A stretch of DNA of 63,637 nucleotides from Thermomonas sp. (GTDB lineage: Bacteria > Pseudomonadota > Gammaproteobacteria > Xanthomonadales > Xanthomonadaceae). Shown one piece after another: positions 8,255 through 16,103 of the stretch. The notes beneath the pieces are model-generated. The model was not told the DNA's origin. It searched no databases and worked only from the letters and a program-made list of their open reading frames with translations. The stretch is from the NCBI GenBank assembly GCA_020692565.1, contig JAIMKJ010000016.1, forward strand, positions 12,575 through 76,211, in the 5' to 3' direction. Made by a program: the position numbers and the translations under genes. Positions within the stretch are counted from its first letter, which is position 1; each line of letters opens with the position of its first letter.

Positions 8255-8494
8255 ATGAGATTTCTGATTGTTCCTTTTCTCAACTGGGCGCGGAAACTCA
8301 AATATCCCACGTTGTTCAAGATCACGGCCGGCCTCTTCATTTTCAGCCTGCTGCTACCGCCCGGACTCGACCCGATCCCCTTCCTAGACGAAATCGTCTT
8401 CGGCCTGGGCACGCTGCTGCTCGCGAACTGGCGTCAGCGGAAATCGGAAACGCCTTTGTCGAAACCGCCGATCGAAGGCGAGCGCACCGGCTGA
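8255..8494 (+). CDS. DUF6116-like small membrane protein
   Basis: 79 residues from ATG 8255 (MRFLIVPFLNWARKLKYPT). A central hydrophobic stretch (FKITAGLFIFSLLLPPGLD) is followed by DPIPFLDEIVFGLGTLLLANW and a basic tail. Length and the 'IPFxDExxxGLGTLLLA' pattern fit the small xanthomonad DUF6116 family, from memory. One or two membrane segments are expected and the function is unknown. It ends 10 bp before tatD, so the two are probably co-transcribed. Confidence 0.75.
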   Translation: MRFLIVPFLNWARKLKYPTLFKITAGLFIFSLLLPPGLDPIPFLDEIVFGLGTLLLANWRQRKSETPLSKPPIEGERTG

Positions 8495-8504
8495 CGCACG
8501 CATC

Positions 8505-9269
8505 ATGCTTTTCGACAGCCACTCGCATGTCGACGCGCCCGAATTCGACGTAGATCGCGATTCGGTACTGGCGCGTGCCCATGCCGCCGGCGTGACCCGG
8601 CAGATCGTGCCGGCGGTGAGTGCTGCCGCGTGGCCGAAACTGCGCGACATCTGCGCCGCGGATGCGGGTCTATATGCGGCTTACGGGCTGCATCCGATGT
8701 ATCTGGCCGAGCACCGCCCGGAACATCTGATCGCACTGCGCGAATGGATCGGACGCGAGCGCCCGGTGGCGGTGGGCGAATGCGGGCTGGATTTCTTCGT
8801 CGAAGGCCTCGATGCCGAACGCCAGTCGATGTACTTCGATGGCCAACTGCGGATCGCGCGCGACTTCGATCTGCCGCTGATCGTGCATGCGCGACGCGCG
8901 GTCGATCAGGTGATGGCGGCGGTTCGCCGCTTCGGCCCGCTGCGGGGGGTGGTCCACAGCTTTTCGGGCAGCGCCGACCAGGCGAAACGGCTGTATGACC
9001 TCGGGTTCCTGATCGGCCTGGGCGGCCCGGTCACCTACGCACGCGCCAACCGCCTGCGCACGCTGGCCGCACAGCTTCCGATCGACCATCTGTTGCTGGA
9101 AACCGACGCGCCGGATCAGCCCGACAGCAATCATCGCGGACAGCGCAACGAGCCGGCGCGATTGACGACGGTCTGCGACACCATCGCTGCGCTGCGCGGC
9201 GTCGAGCCGGAGGTCGTCGCCAAGGCCACTTCGGCGAATGCGGAGCGATTGTTCGGACTGATGCGGTAA
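8505..9269 (+). CDS. TatD family metal-dependent hydrolase/DNase
   Basis: 254 residues, a full-length TatD-type TIM barrel. Metal-binding residues are visible: DSHSHVDAPEF (residues 4-14, HxH), GECGLDFF (~87-94), IVHARRAVDQV, VVHSFSG and the C-terminal LLLETDAPDQPD. The family has 3'-5' DNase activity. YjjV is the closest E. coli type by length and by the shortened GLDFF motif. It is tightly linked to the upstream small membrane gene. It is convergent with tcdA, with a palindromic repeat in between. Confidence 0.93.
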   Translation: MLFDSHSHVDAPEFDVDRDSVLARAHAAGVTRQIVPAVSAAAWPKLRDICAADAGLYAAYGLHPMYLAEHRPEHLIALREWIGRERPVAVGECGLDFFVEGLDAERQSMYFDGQLRIARDFDLPLIVHARRAVDQVMAAVRRFGPLRGVVHSFSGSADQAKRLYDLGFLIGLGGPVTYARANRLRTLAAQLPIDHLLLETDAPDQPDSNHRGQRNEPARLTTVCDTIAALRGVEPEVVAKATSANAERLFGLMR

Positions 9270-9295
9270 TTCGCGGCAACGCTCAAAAAGCCGTC

Positions 9296-9315
9296 ATCCC
9301 GGCGCAGGCCGGGAT
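9296..9315. repeat. Short palindromic repeat between convergent tatD and tcdA
   Basis: ATCCCGGC (9296-9303) and GCCGGGAT (9308-9315) form an 8-bp stem with a GCAG loop. The flanks read CGTCATCCCGGCGCAGG then CCGGGATCCA, a palindrome found widely in proteobacterial intergenic DNA. It may also act as a bidirectional terminator. Confidence 0.65.
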
Positions 9316-9425
9316 CCAACACGACACTTTTGATATTCACTGTCCAATTCCAGAGACTGCATCGCGCCTGCATCGGGAGGGCGACGCTTTTTGAATCATC
9401 GCATCCGGCGCGAACCCGCCACGGT

Positions 9426-10256
9426 TCACTTCCCGGCCAACCGTCCCTTCAACAGCATCTCCAACGCCTTCCCCGCCGCCACGAACGCGAACGCGCCGGT
9501 GATGTGGGTCGCGGCGCCCAGGCCGGCACCGCAGTCGAGTTTCAGGGCGGCATCCTCACCCAGCCTGGGCCGCAACCCGCACACGCTGCCGTCGGCCTGC
9601 GGGTACTGCACATTCTCGAGCGAATAGATCGCGGGCACGCCGAAATACCGCTGGTGATTCTTCGGAAAATTGAATTCGCCGCGCAGCTTCCTGCGGATCA
9701 GCGCCAGCATCGCATCGTGCTCGGTGCGCGAGAGATCGCGCACGCGCACGAGGGTCGGATCGAGCCGACCGCCGGCGGCGCCGATGGTGATCATCGGAAT
9801 CTTGCGACGCCGGCACCAGGCGATGGCTTCGACTTTGGTGCGGAAGCTGTCGCAGGCATCGATCACCAGATCGTAGCCGCCACCGAGCAGGTCTTCGAGA
9901 TTCGACGGGGTGAGGAAACTCAGGATCGTGTCGATCGTCATCTCGGGGTTGATCCCGCGGCAGCGCTCGGCCATCGCTTCGGCCTTGCTGCGACCGTATT
10001 GCCCGGCCAGCGCCGGCAACTGGCGATTGGTGTTGGAGACGCACAGGTCGTCGGCGTCGATCAGGGTCAGGCGACCCACGCCGCTGCGCGCCAACGCCTC
10101 GACCAGCCAGGAGCCGACCCCACCCAGGCCGACGACGGCGACGTGACAGCGGGCGAAACGCGCCAGCGCACCTGTCCCGTACAGCCGGTCGATGCCGGCG
10201 AATCGTTCGGTCCAGCGCTCGTTGAGCAGGCGTTCGTCGTGCGGGCGTTCGTTCAT
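9426..10256 (-). CDS. tcdA: tRNA threonylcarbamoyladenosine dehydratase
   Basis: 276 residues of the ThiF/MoeB/E1-like superfamily, TcdA (CsdL/YgdL) branch. The enzyme uses ATP to cyclise the t6A residue at tRNA position 37. The N-terminus has the family pattern RFAGIDRLYGTGALARFA. The nucleotide-binding VVGLGGVGSWLVEALARSG is at ~40-58. IDADDLCVSNTNRQLPAL and DACDSFRTKVEAIAWC follow, and the C-terminus carries the usual hydrophobic segment. It is convergent with tatD, and the cytochrome gene starts 94 bp upstream on the other strand. Confidence 0.93.
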   Translation of the reverse strand: MNERPHDERLLNERWTERFAGIDRLYGTGALARFARCHVAVVGLGGVGSWLVEALARSGVGRLTLIDADDLCVSNTNRQLPALAGQYGRSKAEAMAERCRGINPEMTIDTILSFLTPSNLEDLLGGGYDLVIDACDSFRTKVEAIAWCRRRKIPMITIGAAGGRLDPTLVRVRDLSRTEHDAMLALIRRKLRGEFNFPKNHQRYFGVPAIYSLENVQYPQADGSVCGLRPRLGEDAALKLDCGAGLGAATHITGAFAFVAAGKALEMLLKGRLAGK

Positions 10257-10350
10257 CCCGCCAGTTTAGCGGAGCGTCCCACCGGGACGGGCAACGAGGC
10301 ACGATCGGCCCAGCATGGTATGTTTCCGCCCACCCGCCAGGAGACGCCGC

Positions 10351-10794
10351 ATGTCGACCACGCCCGATCAAGCCCGCCCGAAATCCTCCGCGTTCGGGCG
10401 TTACTTCTTCGTCTTCATGCTCGGTCTGGTGCTTGGCGCCATCGCGGTGGTGATGCTGATGCGCACGCTCGACGAGCGTCGCGACCATTTCCCCGACAGC
10501 GTGATGCATGTGCAGGCGTGGCACCTGAACCAATTGGGATCGAAGGCCACCGAAAACCGCTGCAACGCCACCGACATCATCCCGCACCTCAAAGGGCTGC
10601 GGACGATGGCCGACGACCTGGAGCATGCATTCCCGGGACTCAGCGACGACGCGCGTTTCGTGAAACAGGCCAGCAGCATGCGCGCGGCGCTCGACGGCGC
10701 ACTGTCCGCGCCGCCGATCAATTGCGAAGGCGTGAATGCGGTCGTGACCAAAATCGGCGAGACCTGCAAAGGCTGTCATCAGGACTTCCGCTGA
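10351..10794 (+). CDS. Membrane-anchored class II-like c-type cytochrome
   Basis: 147 residues from ATG 10351, with GGAG 9 nt upstream. One N-terminal membrane segment (YFFVFMLGLVLGAIAVVMLM, residues ~24-43) anchors a periplasmic helical domain. The single haem site ETCKGCHQDFR is at the extreme C-terminus, as in class II cytochromes c'. Electron transfer in the periplasm is the likely role; the partner is unknown. A shorter distance from haem site to end than usual and the anchor are the only oddities. Confidence 0.82.
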   Translation: MSTTPDQARPKSSAFGRYFFVFMLGLVLGAIAVVMLMRTLDERRDHFPDSVMHVQAWHLNQLGSKATENRCNATDIIPHLKGLRTMADDLEHAFPGLSDDARFVKQASSMRAALDGALSAPPINCEGVNAVVTKIGETCKGCHQDFR

Positions 10795-10915
10795 ACCGGC
10801 TGGGCGTCCAGCGATCGGCCACCGCTCGCAAGCCTCGGAACACGACTGCAACCGCACGCCTTTCGTCGAAATCACCCCGGCGCCTCGCCCGACCATCGGC
10901 ATGACGCATCATCGG

Positions 10916-10937
10916 ACGGCCCGCTTCGGCGGGCCGT
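10916..10937. terminator. Terminator-like hairpin after the cytochrome gene
   Basis: Nine perfect pairs, ACGGCCCGC (10916-10924) with GCGGGCCGT (10929-10937), close on a stable TTCG tetraloop. The T-tract is weak. The 10795-11087 gap holds nothing else recognisable. Confidence 0.6.
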
Positions 10938-11087
10938 TCCCGTTGGGGATGGCCCGATATCCGCCCGCGATGACCACGGCGGCTTTTCTGAACGCTTGGC
11001 CGGCGTCCGGGCGGATGCGACGGCGGTCCACCCCCGATATCATGCGGGTCGGTCATCGCGGACCCATTCCACGCACGGGGAGTCATC

Positions 11088-12197
11088 ATGTCGCTCAAAC
11101 CCACCCAGCTTGCCGGTAGCGCCCTCGCGTTCGGCGCGCTCGCCACCGGTGTTTTCGCCGTCGCGTTGGCCAGACCGACGCTCAAACAGCCACCGCTGAC
11201 CAATCCGCTGCGGGTCAGTGTGATCTCGCTCGGCGCCGACAAGGTCGAAGTCACGGTCACCAATACCAGCCGCAAGACCCTGCGCATCCCGAAATGGCAA
11301 TTACCTGTCGATCTCCAGCGCTCGAACCTGTTCCGGATCACCCGGGATGGTGTCGAAGTCGGCTTCGAGGGCGCGATGATCAAACGCGGCGCCCCCACGG
11401 CCGAGGATTTCGCGATCCTGCGCGCGGGCCGCAGCTATCGCAGCGTCGTCGAGTTGGGCACCGCCTACGACATGTCGAAAGCCGGCCACTACACCGTCAC
11501 CTACGCGGCGCCGCTGCAGTACGCCTCGCTCTCCGGCGGCACCCGCCTGCAGCAGCGCAACGGGCTGCCGATGGTCGCGCAGGGCGCCCCGATCCGGATC
11601 GTGATGGATCAAAAAGCGACGTTCCCCAACGGCCGCCGCATCAGCCCGGTCCTGCCGGCCAACCCGGTGCTGTCCGATGTCATCGGCATCAGCACCGTCG
11701 CCTGCAGCGCATCCCAGATCGCCACCGTCGGCAATGCCGTACTGTCGGCGCGCGCTTATTCCGAGCGCGCCAAGGGTTATCTCAATGCGGGCACCACCGG
11801 CTCGCGATACACGACATGGTTCGGCGCCTACACCAGCAGCCGTTACGCCACCGCACAGCAACATTTCACCGCCATCGACAATGCGCTGGACCAGACCGGC
11901 GGCCAGGTCACCATCAACTGCGGCTGCAACGACAATTATTTCGCCTACGTCTACAAGAACCAGCCGTATCAGATCTTCGTCTGCAACGCGTTCTGGTCCG
12001 CGCCGCTGGTCGGCACCGATTCCAAGGCCGGCACCCTGATCCACGAAATGAGCCATTTCACCGTGGTCGCCGACACCGACGATCACGTCTACGGCCAGGG
12101 CCTGGCGCAGAGCCTGGCGATCAGCAACCCGACCCAGGCGCTGGACAACGCCGACAACCATGAATACTTCGCCGAGAACACCCCGGCATTGAACTGA
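11088..12197 (+). CDS. Secreted M35 (deuterolysin-like) zinc metallo-endopeptidase
   Basis: 369 residues with a signal peptide (residues 1-29, LAGSALAFGALATGVFAVAL...). The N-terminal ~170 residues form a beta-rich propeptide. The mature part begins near ACSASQIATVGNAV and has the aspzincin signature: GTLIHEMSHFTVVADTDDHVYG (residues ~314-335), with HExxH plus the TxDxxYG Asp ligand. The cysteines CNCGCN-like and VCNAFW fit disulfides of the M35/LysM-endopeptidase group. It degrades extracellular protein, consistent with a predatory or lytic Lysobacteraceae lifestyle. It stands alone with a terminator after it. Confidence 0.88.
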   Translation: MSLKPTQLAGSALAFGALATGVFAVALARPTLKQPPLTNPLRVSVISLGADKVEVTVTNTSRKTLRIPKWQLPVDLQRSNLFRITRDGVEVGFEGAMIKRGAPTAEDFAILRAGRSYRSVVELGTAYDMSKAGHYTVTYAAPLQYASLSGGTRLQQRNGLPMVAQGAPIRIVMDQKATFPNGRRISPVLPANPVLSDVIGISTVACSASQIATVGNAVLSARAYSERAKGYLNAGTTGSRYTTWFGAYTSSRYATAQQHFTAIDNALDQTGGQVTINCGCNDNYFAYVYKNQPYQIFVCNAFWSAPLVGTDSKAGTLIHEMSHFTVVADTDDHVYGQGLAQSLAISNPTQALDNADNHEYFAENTPALN

Positions 12198-12220
12198 TCG
12201 CCACGGCGCATCGACCTTCC

Positions 12221-12246
12221 CGGGAGCCTGCTTCGGCGGGCTCCCG
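12221..12246 (+). terminator. Hairpin terminator after the M35 peptidase
   Basis: CGGGAGCCTGC (12221-12231) pairs with GCGGGCTCCCG (12236-12246) around TTCG, with 11 pairs including one T-G wobble. It lies 24 bp after the stop. The T-run is poor. Confidence 0.7.
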
Positions 12247-12330
12247 CCGTTCAATGCGCCGCATGCCGTTGCCCGCGCCGGCATGCCATCATGCCGCGCA
12301 CGCGCCCTCCCCTCCGCGCCCGGATTTTCC

Positions 12331-12831
12331 ATGGACTACACCGTTCTTCTGTATATCCTCGCCGCCGTCCTGATCGTGGTCGGCGTCGCCGGCGTGATCC
12401 TGCCCGCGCTGCCCGGTCTGCCGCTGGTGTTCGGCGGCATGCTGCTGGCCGCCTGGGTCGATGGTTTCGAGCGGATCAGCGTGCTGACGCTGGTGATCCT
12501 GGGCGTGCTCACCGTGCTGTCGCTGGCGATCGATTTCGCGGCCACCGCGATGGGCGCCAAACGCGTCGGCGCCAGCCGCTCCGCCATCGTCGGCGCCATG
12601 CTCGGCACGATCGCCGGGCTGTTCTTCGGCTTCATCGGCGTCTTCGTGGCGCCTTTCATCGGCGCGGTGGTCGGCGAGCTGCTGCATCGGCGCAAGCTCG
12701 ATCGCAGCGAAGTCGGCCAAGCCGCCAAGATCGGCCTGGGCACCTGGCTCGGCATCCTCTTCGGCGTGATATCGAAACTCGCGCTGGCATTCGTCATGAT
12801 CGGTCTATTCTTCTTCGCCTGGTTTATCTGA
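12331..12831 (+). CDS. DUF456 family membrane protein
   Basis: 166 residues from ATG 12331 (MDYTVLLYILAAVLIVVG). Four to five hydrophobic segments flank the conserved pattern VGVAGVILPALPGLPLVFGG (~18-37), IDFAATAMGAKRVGASR and FVGPFIGAVVGEL-like FVAPFIGAVVGELLHRR, all typical of DUF456. It is an inner-membrane protein of unknown function. It ends 17 bp before the MscS gene, so an operon is likely. Confidence 0.87.
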   Translation: MDYTVLLYILAAVLIVVGVAGVILPALPGLPLVFGGMLLAAWVDGFERISVLTLVILGVLTVLSLAIDFAATAMGAKRVGASRSAIVGAMLGTIAGLFFGFIGVFVAPFIGAVVGELLHRRKLDRSEVGQAAKIGLGTWLGILFGVISKLALAFVMIGLFFFAWFI

Positions 12832-12848
12832 ATCGCGGTTCTGCACGC

Positions 12849-14009
12849 ATGACGACATCCGCTTCCCTGCCGAGACAGTTCGCGACCTGGTGCCTGGCCG
12901 CACTGTTGACGTTCTGCGCCGCCGGAACCTCCGCTGCGCCGGCCCTGCTCATCGCCGATGCCAAGCCCCCTGCCACGGATGCATCGCCGGCCGCGCAGGC
13001 GCCGAGCCCCTGCAATATCCGCAACCTCGGCGACTGCCTCGAATCGATGGCCGACAACGCCAACGATGCCGTCGTCCGCCTGCTGGAACGCATTCCGCTG
13101 TTGATCCTCGCCGTGTTGGTACTGTTGATCGCGAACGGGATCTCGCGCTTCGTCGGCAACCGCCTGCACCTGGTCAAACTGCGTTCGCAGAATCCGTACA
13201 TGAGCGGACTGCTGCGCATGATCGTGCGCACCGTGATCATCCTGGTGGGCGTGCTGATCGCATTGGATCTGATCGGCCTGACCTCGGTGGTCGGCGCCGT
13301 GCTCGGCTCCGCCGGCGTGGTCGGTCTGGTGCTGGGTTTCGCATTCCGCGACATCGCCGAGAACTACATCGCCGGTATCCTGCTGAGCGTGCGTCGGCCG
13401 TTCGAACCGGGCGAGCACGTGGTGATCGACAATCGTGAAGGCAAGGTGATCTCGGTCAATTCGCGCGCGACCGTGCTGATGACCCTGGACGGCAACCACC
13501 TGCAATTGCCGAACAGTCTGGTGTTCAAATCGGTGGTGCTGAACTACAGCAAGAATCCGAAGCGCCGCTTCGACTTCGGCATGCTGATCGACGGCGGCCA
13601 GTCGATCCGCGAAGCGCAGACCATCGCGATGGCGGCGATCGCGAAGATCGAAGGCGTGCTGGACGAACCGGCGCCGGCGTGGACGGTGGTCGAATTCGGC
13701 GCGACCGGCATTCAACTGCGCTTCTTCGGCTGGGTGAATCAGCGCGAAAGCGACCTCGGCAAAGTCCGCAGCGAGGCGATTCGCCAGGTCAAAGCCACCT
13801 TCGCCAATGCCGGCATCGAAGCGCCGCGCACGACCTATCACGTCGTGACCTCGCGCGAACGCGATACGCAGGCCGTCGAAACCACGACAGAAACGCTGCA
13901 CAACGGCGTGGACACTTCGGTCAATCGCGAAATCGATGTCCAGGTCGCCGAAGCGCGCGCGGAAGACGACGGGGTGAATCTGCTGCAGGCGGATGCGGGC
14001 ACGCCCTGA
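12849..14009 (+). CDS. MscS-family mechanosensitive channel
   Basis: 386 residues from ATG 12849. A signal peptide (ending ..AAGTSAAPA) and a short periplasmic region with paired Cys (CNIRNLGDC) precede three TM segments (~88-175). TM3 has the Gly/Ala-packed pore-lining pattern GAVLGSAGVVGLVLGFAFRD. The cytosolic beta domain follows (ENYIAGILLSVRRPFEPGEHV, GNHLQLPNS). This fits a small-conductance MscS pore that opens on hypo-osmotic shock. The C-terminal ~40 residues are acidic and variable. It is probably co-transcribed with the upstream DUF456 gene. Confidence 0.9.
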   Translation: MTTSASLPRQFATWCLAALLTFCAAGTSAAPALLIADAKPPATDASPAAQAPSPCNIRNLGDCLESMADNANDAVVRLLERIPLLILAVLVLLIANGISRFVGNRLHLVKLRSQNPYMSGLLRMIVRTVIILVGVLIALDLIGLTSVVGAVLGSAGVVGLVLGFAFRDIAENYIAGILLSVRRPFEPGEHVVIDNREGKVISVNSRATVLMTLDGNHLQLPNSLVFKSVVLNYSKNPKRRFDFGMLIDGGQSIREAQTIAMAAIAKIEGVLDEPAPAWTVVEFGATGIQLRFFGWVNQRESDLGKVRSEAIRQVKATFANAGIEAPRTTYHVVTSRERDTQAVETTTETLHNGVDTSVNREIDVQVAEARAEDDGVNLLQADAGTP

Positions 14010-14084
14010 TGCCGGCCGCAGACACTGCATTGCCGGCATGCACAGCGACATGCCGTCTTCGACAACGATGAGGACCGACACACC

Positions 14085-14561
14085 ATGCGTTACGCAAGCA
14101 CACTCGCGACCGGCCTGTTCCTGGCTGCACTCTGCTCACCGTCGTTCGCCGCGACGCCGACCAGCGGCCTGGATGCCGCCGCCCGCGCGAGGCTGGTGGG
14201 CGATCACGCCTTGACCCTGCAATGGCTGGGCTGGGGCGATCTGAGCCGCGCCGGCAAGGTTGTGATCGACGACCAGGGCGACACGCTGTCGTTGCGCGGC
14301 GAACAGAGCGGCGAAGGCGAGAATGCCGGCGACTATGTGCGTCTTTCGGGAAAGATCGTGTCCGCAAGCAGGGATGGTTTCGTCTTCGTCGGCGACATCA
14401 TCACCCGGGTCAACCATATCGCCGACGGCGCCGAATGCAAACGCAGCGGCACCTTCACGTTCAAGACCAAGGGCACCCGCAAATACTGGCGCATGCAGGA
14501 AATGACCAATCCCTGCGATCCGGTGACCGATTATGTGGATGTGTATTTTCGCGGGATTTGA
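14085..14561 (+). CDS. Secreted protein of unknown function
   Basis: 158 residues with a clear signal peptide (MRYASTLATGLFLAALC, cleaved near SFAATP). The mature part is beta-rich: DTLSLRGEQSG, GDYVRLSGKIVSASRDGFVFVG, ITRVNHIADGAECKRSGTF and TKGTRKYWRMQEMTNPCD. The two Cys may form a disulfide. It resembles conserved periplasmic proteins of xanthomonads without assigned function. The final codons (RGI, stop TGA) are made of the first unit of a 15-bp tandem repeat that continues into the intergenic DNA. Confidence 0.75.
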   Translation: MRYASTLATGLFLAALCSPSFAATPTSGLDAAARARLVGDHALTLQWLGWGDLSRAGKVVIDDQGDTLSLRGEQSGEGENAGDYVRLSGKIVSASRDGFVFVGDIITRVNHIADGAECKRSGTFTFKTKGTRKYWRMQEMTNPCDPVTDYVDVYFRGI

Positions 14562-14625
14562 ATCTGCGGGATTTGAATCGGTACGATTTGAATCGGTGCG
14601 ATTTGAATCCGCGTGATTCGAATCG
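14551..14625 (+). repeat. Five-copy 15-bp tandem repeat spanning a stop codon
   Basis: Units start at 14551, 14566, 14581, 14596 and 14611, with consensus GYGCGATTTGAATCG. The first supplies the last codons and TGA stop of the upstream gene. In the +1 frame each unit encodes a D-L-N-R-x pentapeptide. The rest of 14562-14788 holds no gene. Confidence 0.9.
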
Positions 14626-14788
14626 GCGGCAGCTGGAACGCAAGCGCGAATCTCGAAAGCATCGACGAACGCGGCATCCTGAACAGAAACCGCCATGCAT
14701 CGCACACGGTTCCGGTGGATTCATCCGACACGGCATAGGGTTCGGCCACGGCGCGGAAGCTCCCGCCCATCATGTTCCGGAGGTCGAA

Positions 14789-15256
14789 ATGAAAACCCAG
14801 ATCCTTGTCGCCGCGATGGCGGTGTCCACACTCTCGCTCGCCGGCTGCGCGACCAGCCCGTCCGGTGGTTACTCCAGCGGCAGCGGTTCCGCATACGGTA
14901 ATTCGCAGGCGTCCTGCTACGACTGCGGCACGGTGACACGCATCGAAGAAGGCGCCGGCAGCCGTACCCCGAATGCGACCGGTGCCGTCGTCGGCGCGGT
15001 GATCGGCGGCCTGGCCGCACGCGAACTGGCGAAGAACCGTACCGACAGCGACGGCAAGCAGAACACCGCCACCGTCGGCGGCGCGGTCGCGGGCGGTGTG
15101 ATCGGCAACACGATCCAGAACCGCGCCGGCACCGGCTACAATATCTTCGTGCGCATGCGCGACGGCCGCGAGGTCGTGGTGTCGCAGGACGATCTGAACG
15201 GCATCCGCGAAGGTTCCAGCGTCCGTATCGCCAACAATCGCGCGGCGCTGTACTGA
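14789..15256 (+). CDS. Glycine-zipper 2TM lipoprotein (17-kDa antigen/OsmB-like)
   Basis: 155 residues from ATG 14789, with CGGAGG 6-8 nt upstream. The lipobox LSLAGC is at ~17-22, then a Ser/Gly linker (SGGYSSGSGSAYGNS) and YDCGTVTRIEEGAG. Two glycine zippers follow: TGAVVGAVIGGLAARELA and NTATVGGAVAGGVIGNTIQ. The end, YNIFVRMRDGREVVVSQDD, is the usual beta end of this family (outer-membrane lipoproteins SlyB/PcP type). A strong terminator follows and the IS1595 element is inserted just beyond it. Confidence 0.88.
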   Translation: MKTQILVAAMAVSTLSLAGCATSPSGGYSSGSGSAYGNSQASCYDCGTVTRIEEGAGSRTPNATGAVVGAVIGGLAARELAKNRTDSDGKQNTATVGGAVAGGVIGNTIQNRAGTGYNIFVRMRDGREVVVSQDDLNGIREGSSVRIANNRAALY

Positions 15257-15283
15257 GCGCACGCACGTCGTCTTGATACGCGA

Positions 15284-15312
15284 AAAAAGCCCGCATGGAT
15301 TGCGGGCTTTTT
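15284..15312 (+). terminator. Rho-independent terminator (bidirectional)
   Basis: AAAAAGCCCGCA (15284-15295) pairs with TGCGGGCTTTTT (15301-15312), giving a 12-bp stem ending in a T-run and preceded by an A-run. The IS1595 target duplication begins only 3 nt later. Confidence 0.95.
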
Positions 15313-15314
15313 CT

Positions 15315-15322
15315 ATCGGTCC
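15315..15322. repeat. Left target-site duplication of the IS1595 element
   Basis: The 8 bp ATCGGTCC occur here and again at 21878-21885, directly outside the two inverted ends. Eight bp is the duplication length known for IS1595-family insertions. Confidence 0.93.
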
Positions 15323-15344
15323 CGCCATTAGGGCGCACTTGCCC
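15323..15344 (+). repeat. Left terminal inverted repeat of the IS1595 element
   Basis: Matches the reverse complement of 21856-21877 at 21 of 22 positions. Just inside, the sequence GCCCTAATGGCG (15341-15352) partly inverts the end itself, so the left tip can fold into a hairpin (GCCATTAGGG pairing with CCCTAATGGC). Confidence 0.93.
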
Positions 15345-15443
15345 TAATGGCGCAGGAGAGCCGAACCTTACGTTCTCCCGCCCTTTTGAGACCGCGACTA
15401 GTAGCCATATCTCAGGTTGATATGACGTGTTCAGCTATACGAA

Positions 15444-16103
15444 TCATTGGCCCTGATGCTCGGCCAGGAACGACGAGTAATACTTTCCTTGTGTGTTTAC
15501 TTGCAGTTCTTTGAGATAGCTTTGAAGCCCCTCGAATATCGATATCTCACTGGCCGCGGCGGACCTGCCAAAAATGTTGGAGATTGCGTTGTTCACGTCA
15601 GGGCGAACTCGGACACGTTCGGACACGTATGCCCAACCAAAGTGAGCGACTAAAATGGCCACAGCTTCTTCCAAGCATATGATCTGAGTCCACGTAAAGG
15701 CTTCTTGGAGCTTACCTTCCACATTGCATAATGCTACCAGCGAACGTTTATCGCCGGTGATCAGGCCAGCATTCGTGTCAGCACAAAGAGCCGCAAATAG
15801 TGCCAGCTCACCGCCGTCTATATCTGGCGTCCCCTCAAGCAATAAGTAGTTAGCTGACTCGACAAGCACCACAACTTCGTCAGCATTTGAGATCAACAGA
15901 TCTAACTGCGCCACTGCCAATTCGCTACCAAGCTTCTTCAGCGCTTTCTGTGGTTTGCCGTGGTGAAGTTGAAAGCGAAGCTGAGCAAGGATAGCGAAGT
16001 CAGACAGCTGAATTCCTAAAGCCGTAGCTAAGTCTTCGACAAGACCGTACTGGCATAAGGCTTTGGCAGCATCGCTGTCTAGAAGATAGTGAGTGGCGCT
16101 CAT
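15444..16103 (-). CDS. PIN-domain-like protein (cassette gene)
   Basis: 219 residues. The first ~140 residues show a PIN-like spacing of acidic residues: YLLDSDAAKAL (Asp near 9-11), DIDGGELALFAAL (Asp/Glu ~94-99) and GLITGDKRSLVAL (Asp ~116). PIN domains are metal-dependent RNases, often toxins. The C-terminal ~70 residues have no recognisable family. The start ATG overlaps the stop of the upstream ImmA/IrrE gene by one base (TGATG), so translation is coupled and the pair should work together. Base use is clearly less GC-rich than the core genes. It could act as an RNase effector held in check by the protease or regulator; this is inference. Confidence 0.6.
   Translation of the reverse strand: MSATHYLLDSDAAKALCQYGLVEDLATALGIQLSDFAILAQLRFQLHHGKPQKALKKLGSELAVAQLDLLISNADEVVVLVESANYLLLEGTPDIDGGELALFAALCADTNAGLITGDKRSLVALCNVEGKLQEAFTWTQIICLEEAVAILVAHFGWAYVSERVRVRPDVNNAISNIFGRSAAASEISIFEGLQSYLKELQVNTQGKYYSSFLAEHQGQ

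Noticed and set aside
14222..15256. 344-codon frame that includes DLNR pentapeptides and the glycine-zipper lipoprotein
   Set aside because: The first half is a shadow of the secreted-protein gene; the lipoprotein has its own ATG (14789), ribosome-binding site and lipobox. A true pentapeptide-repeat protein would need many more units.
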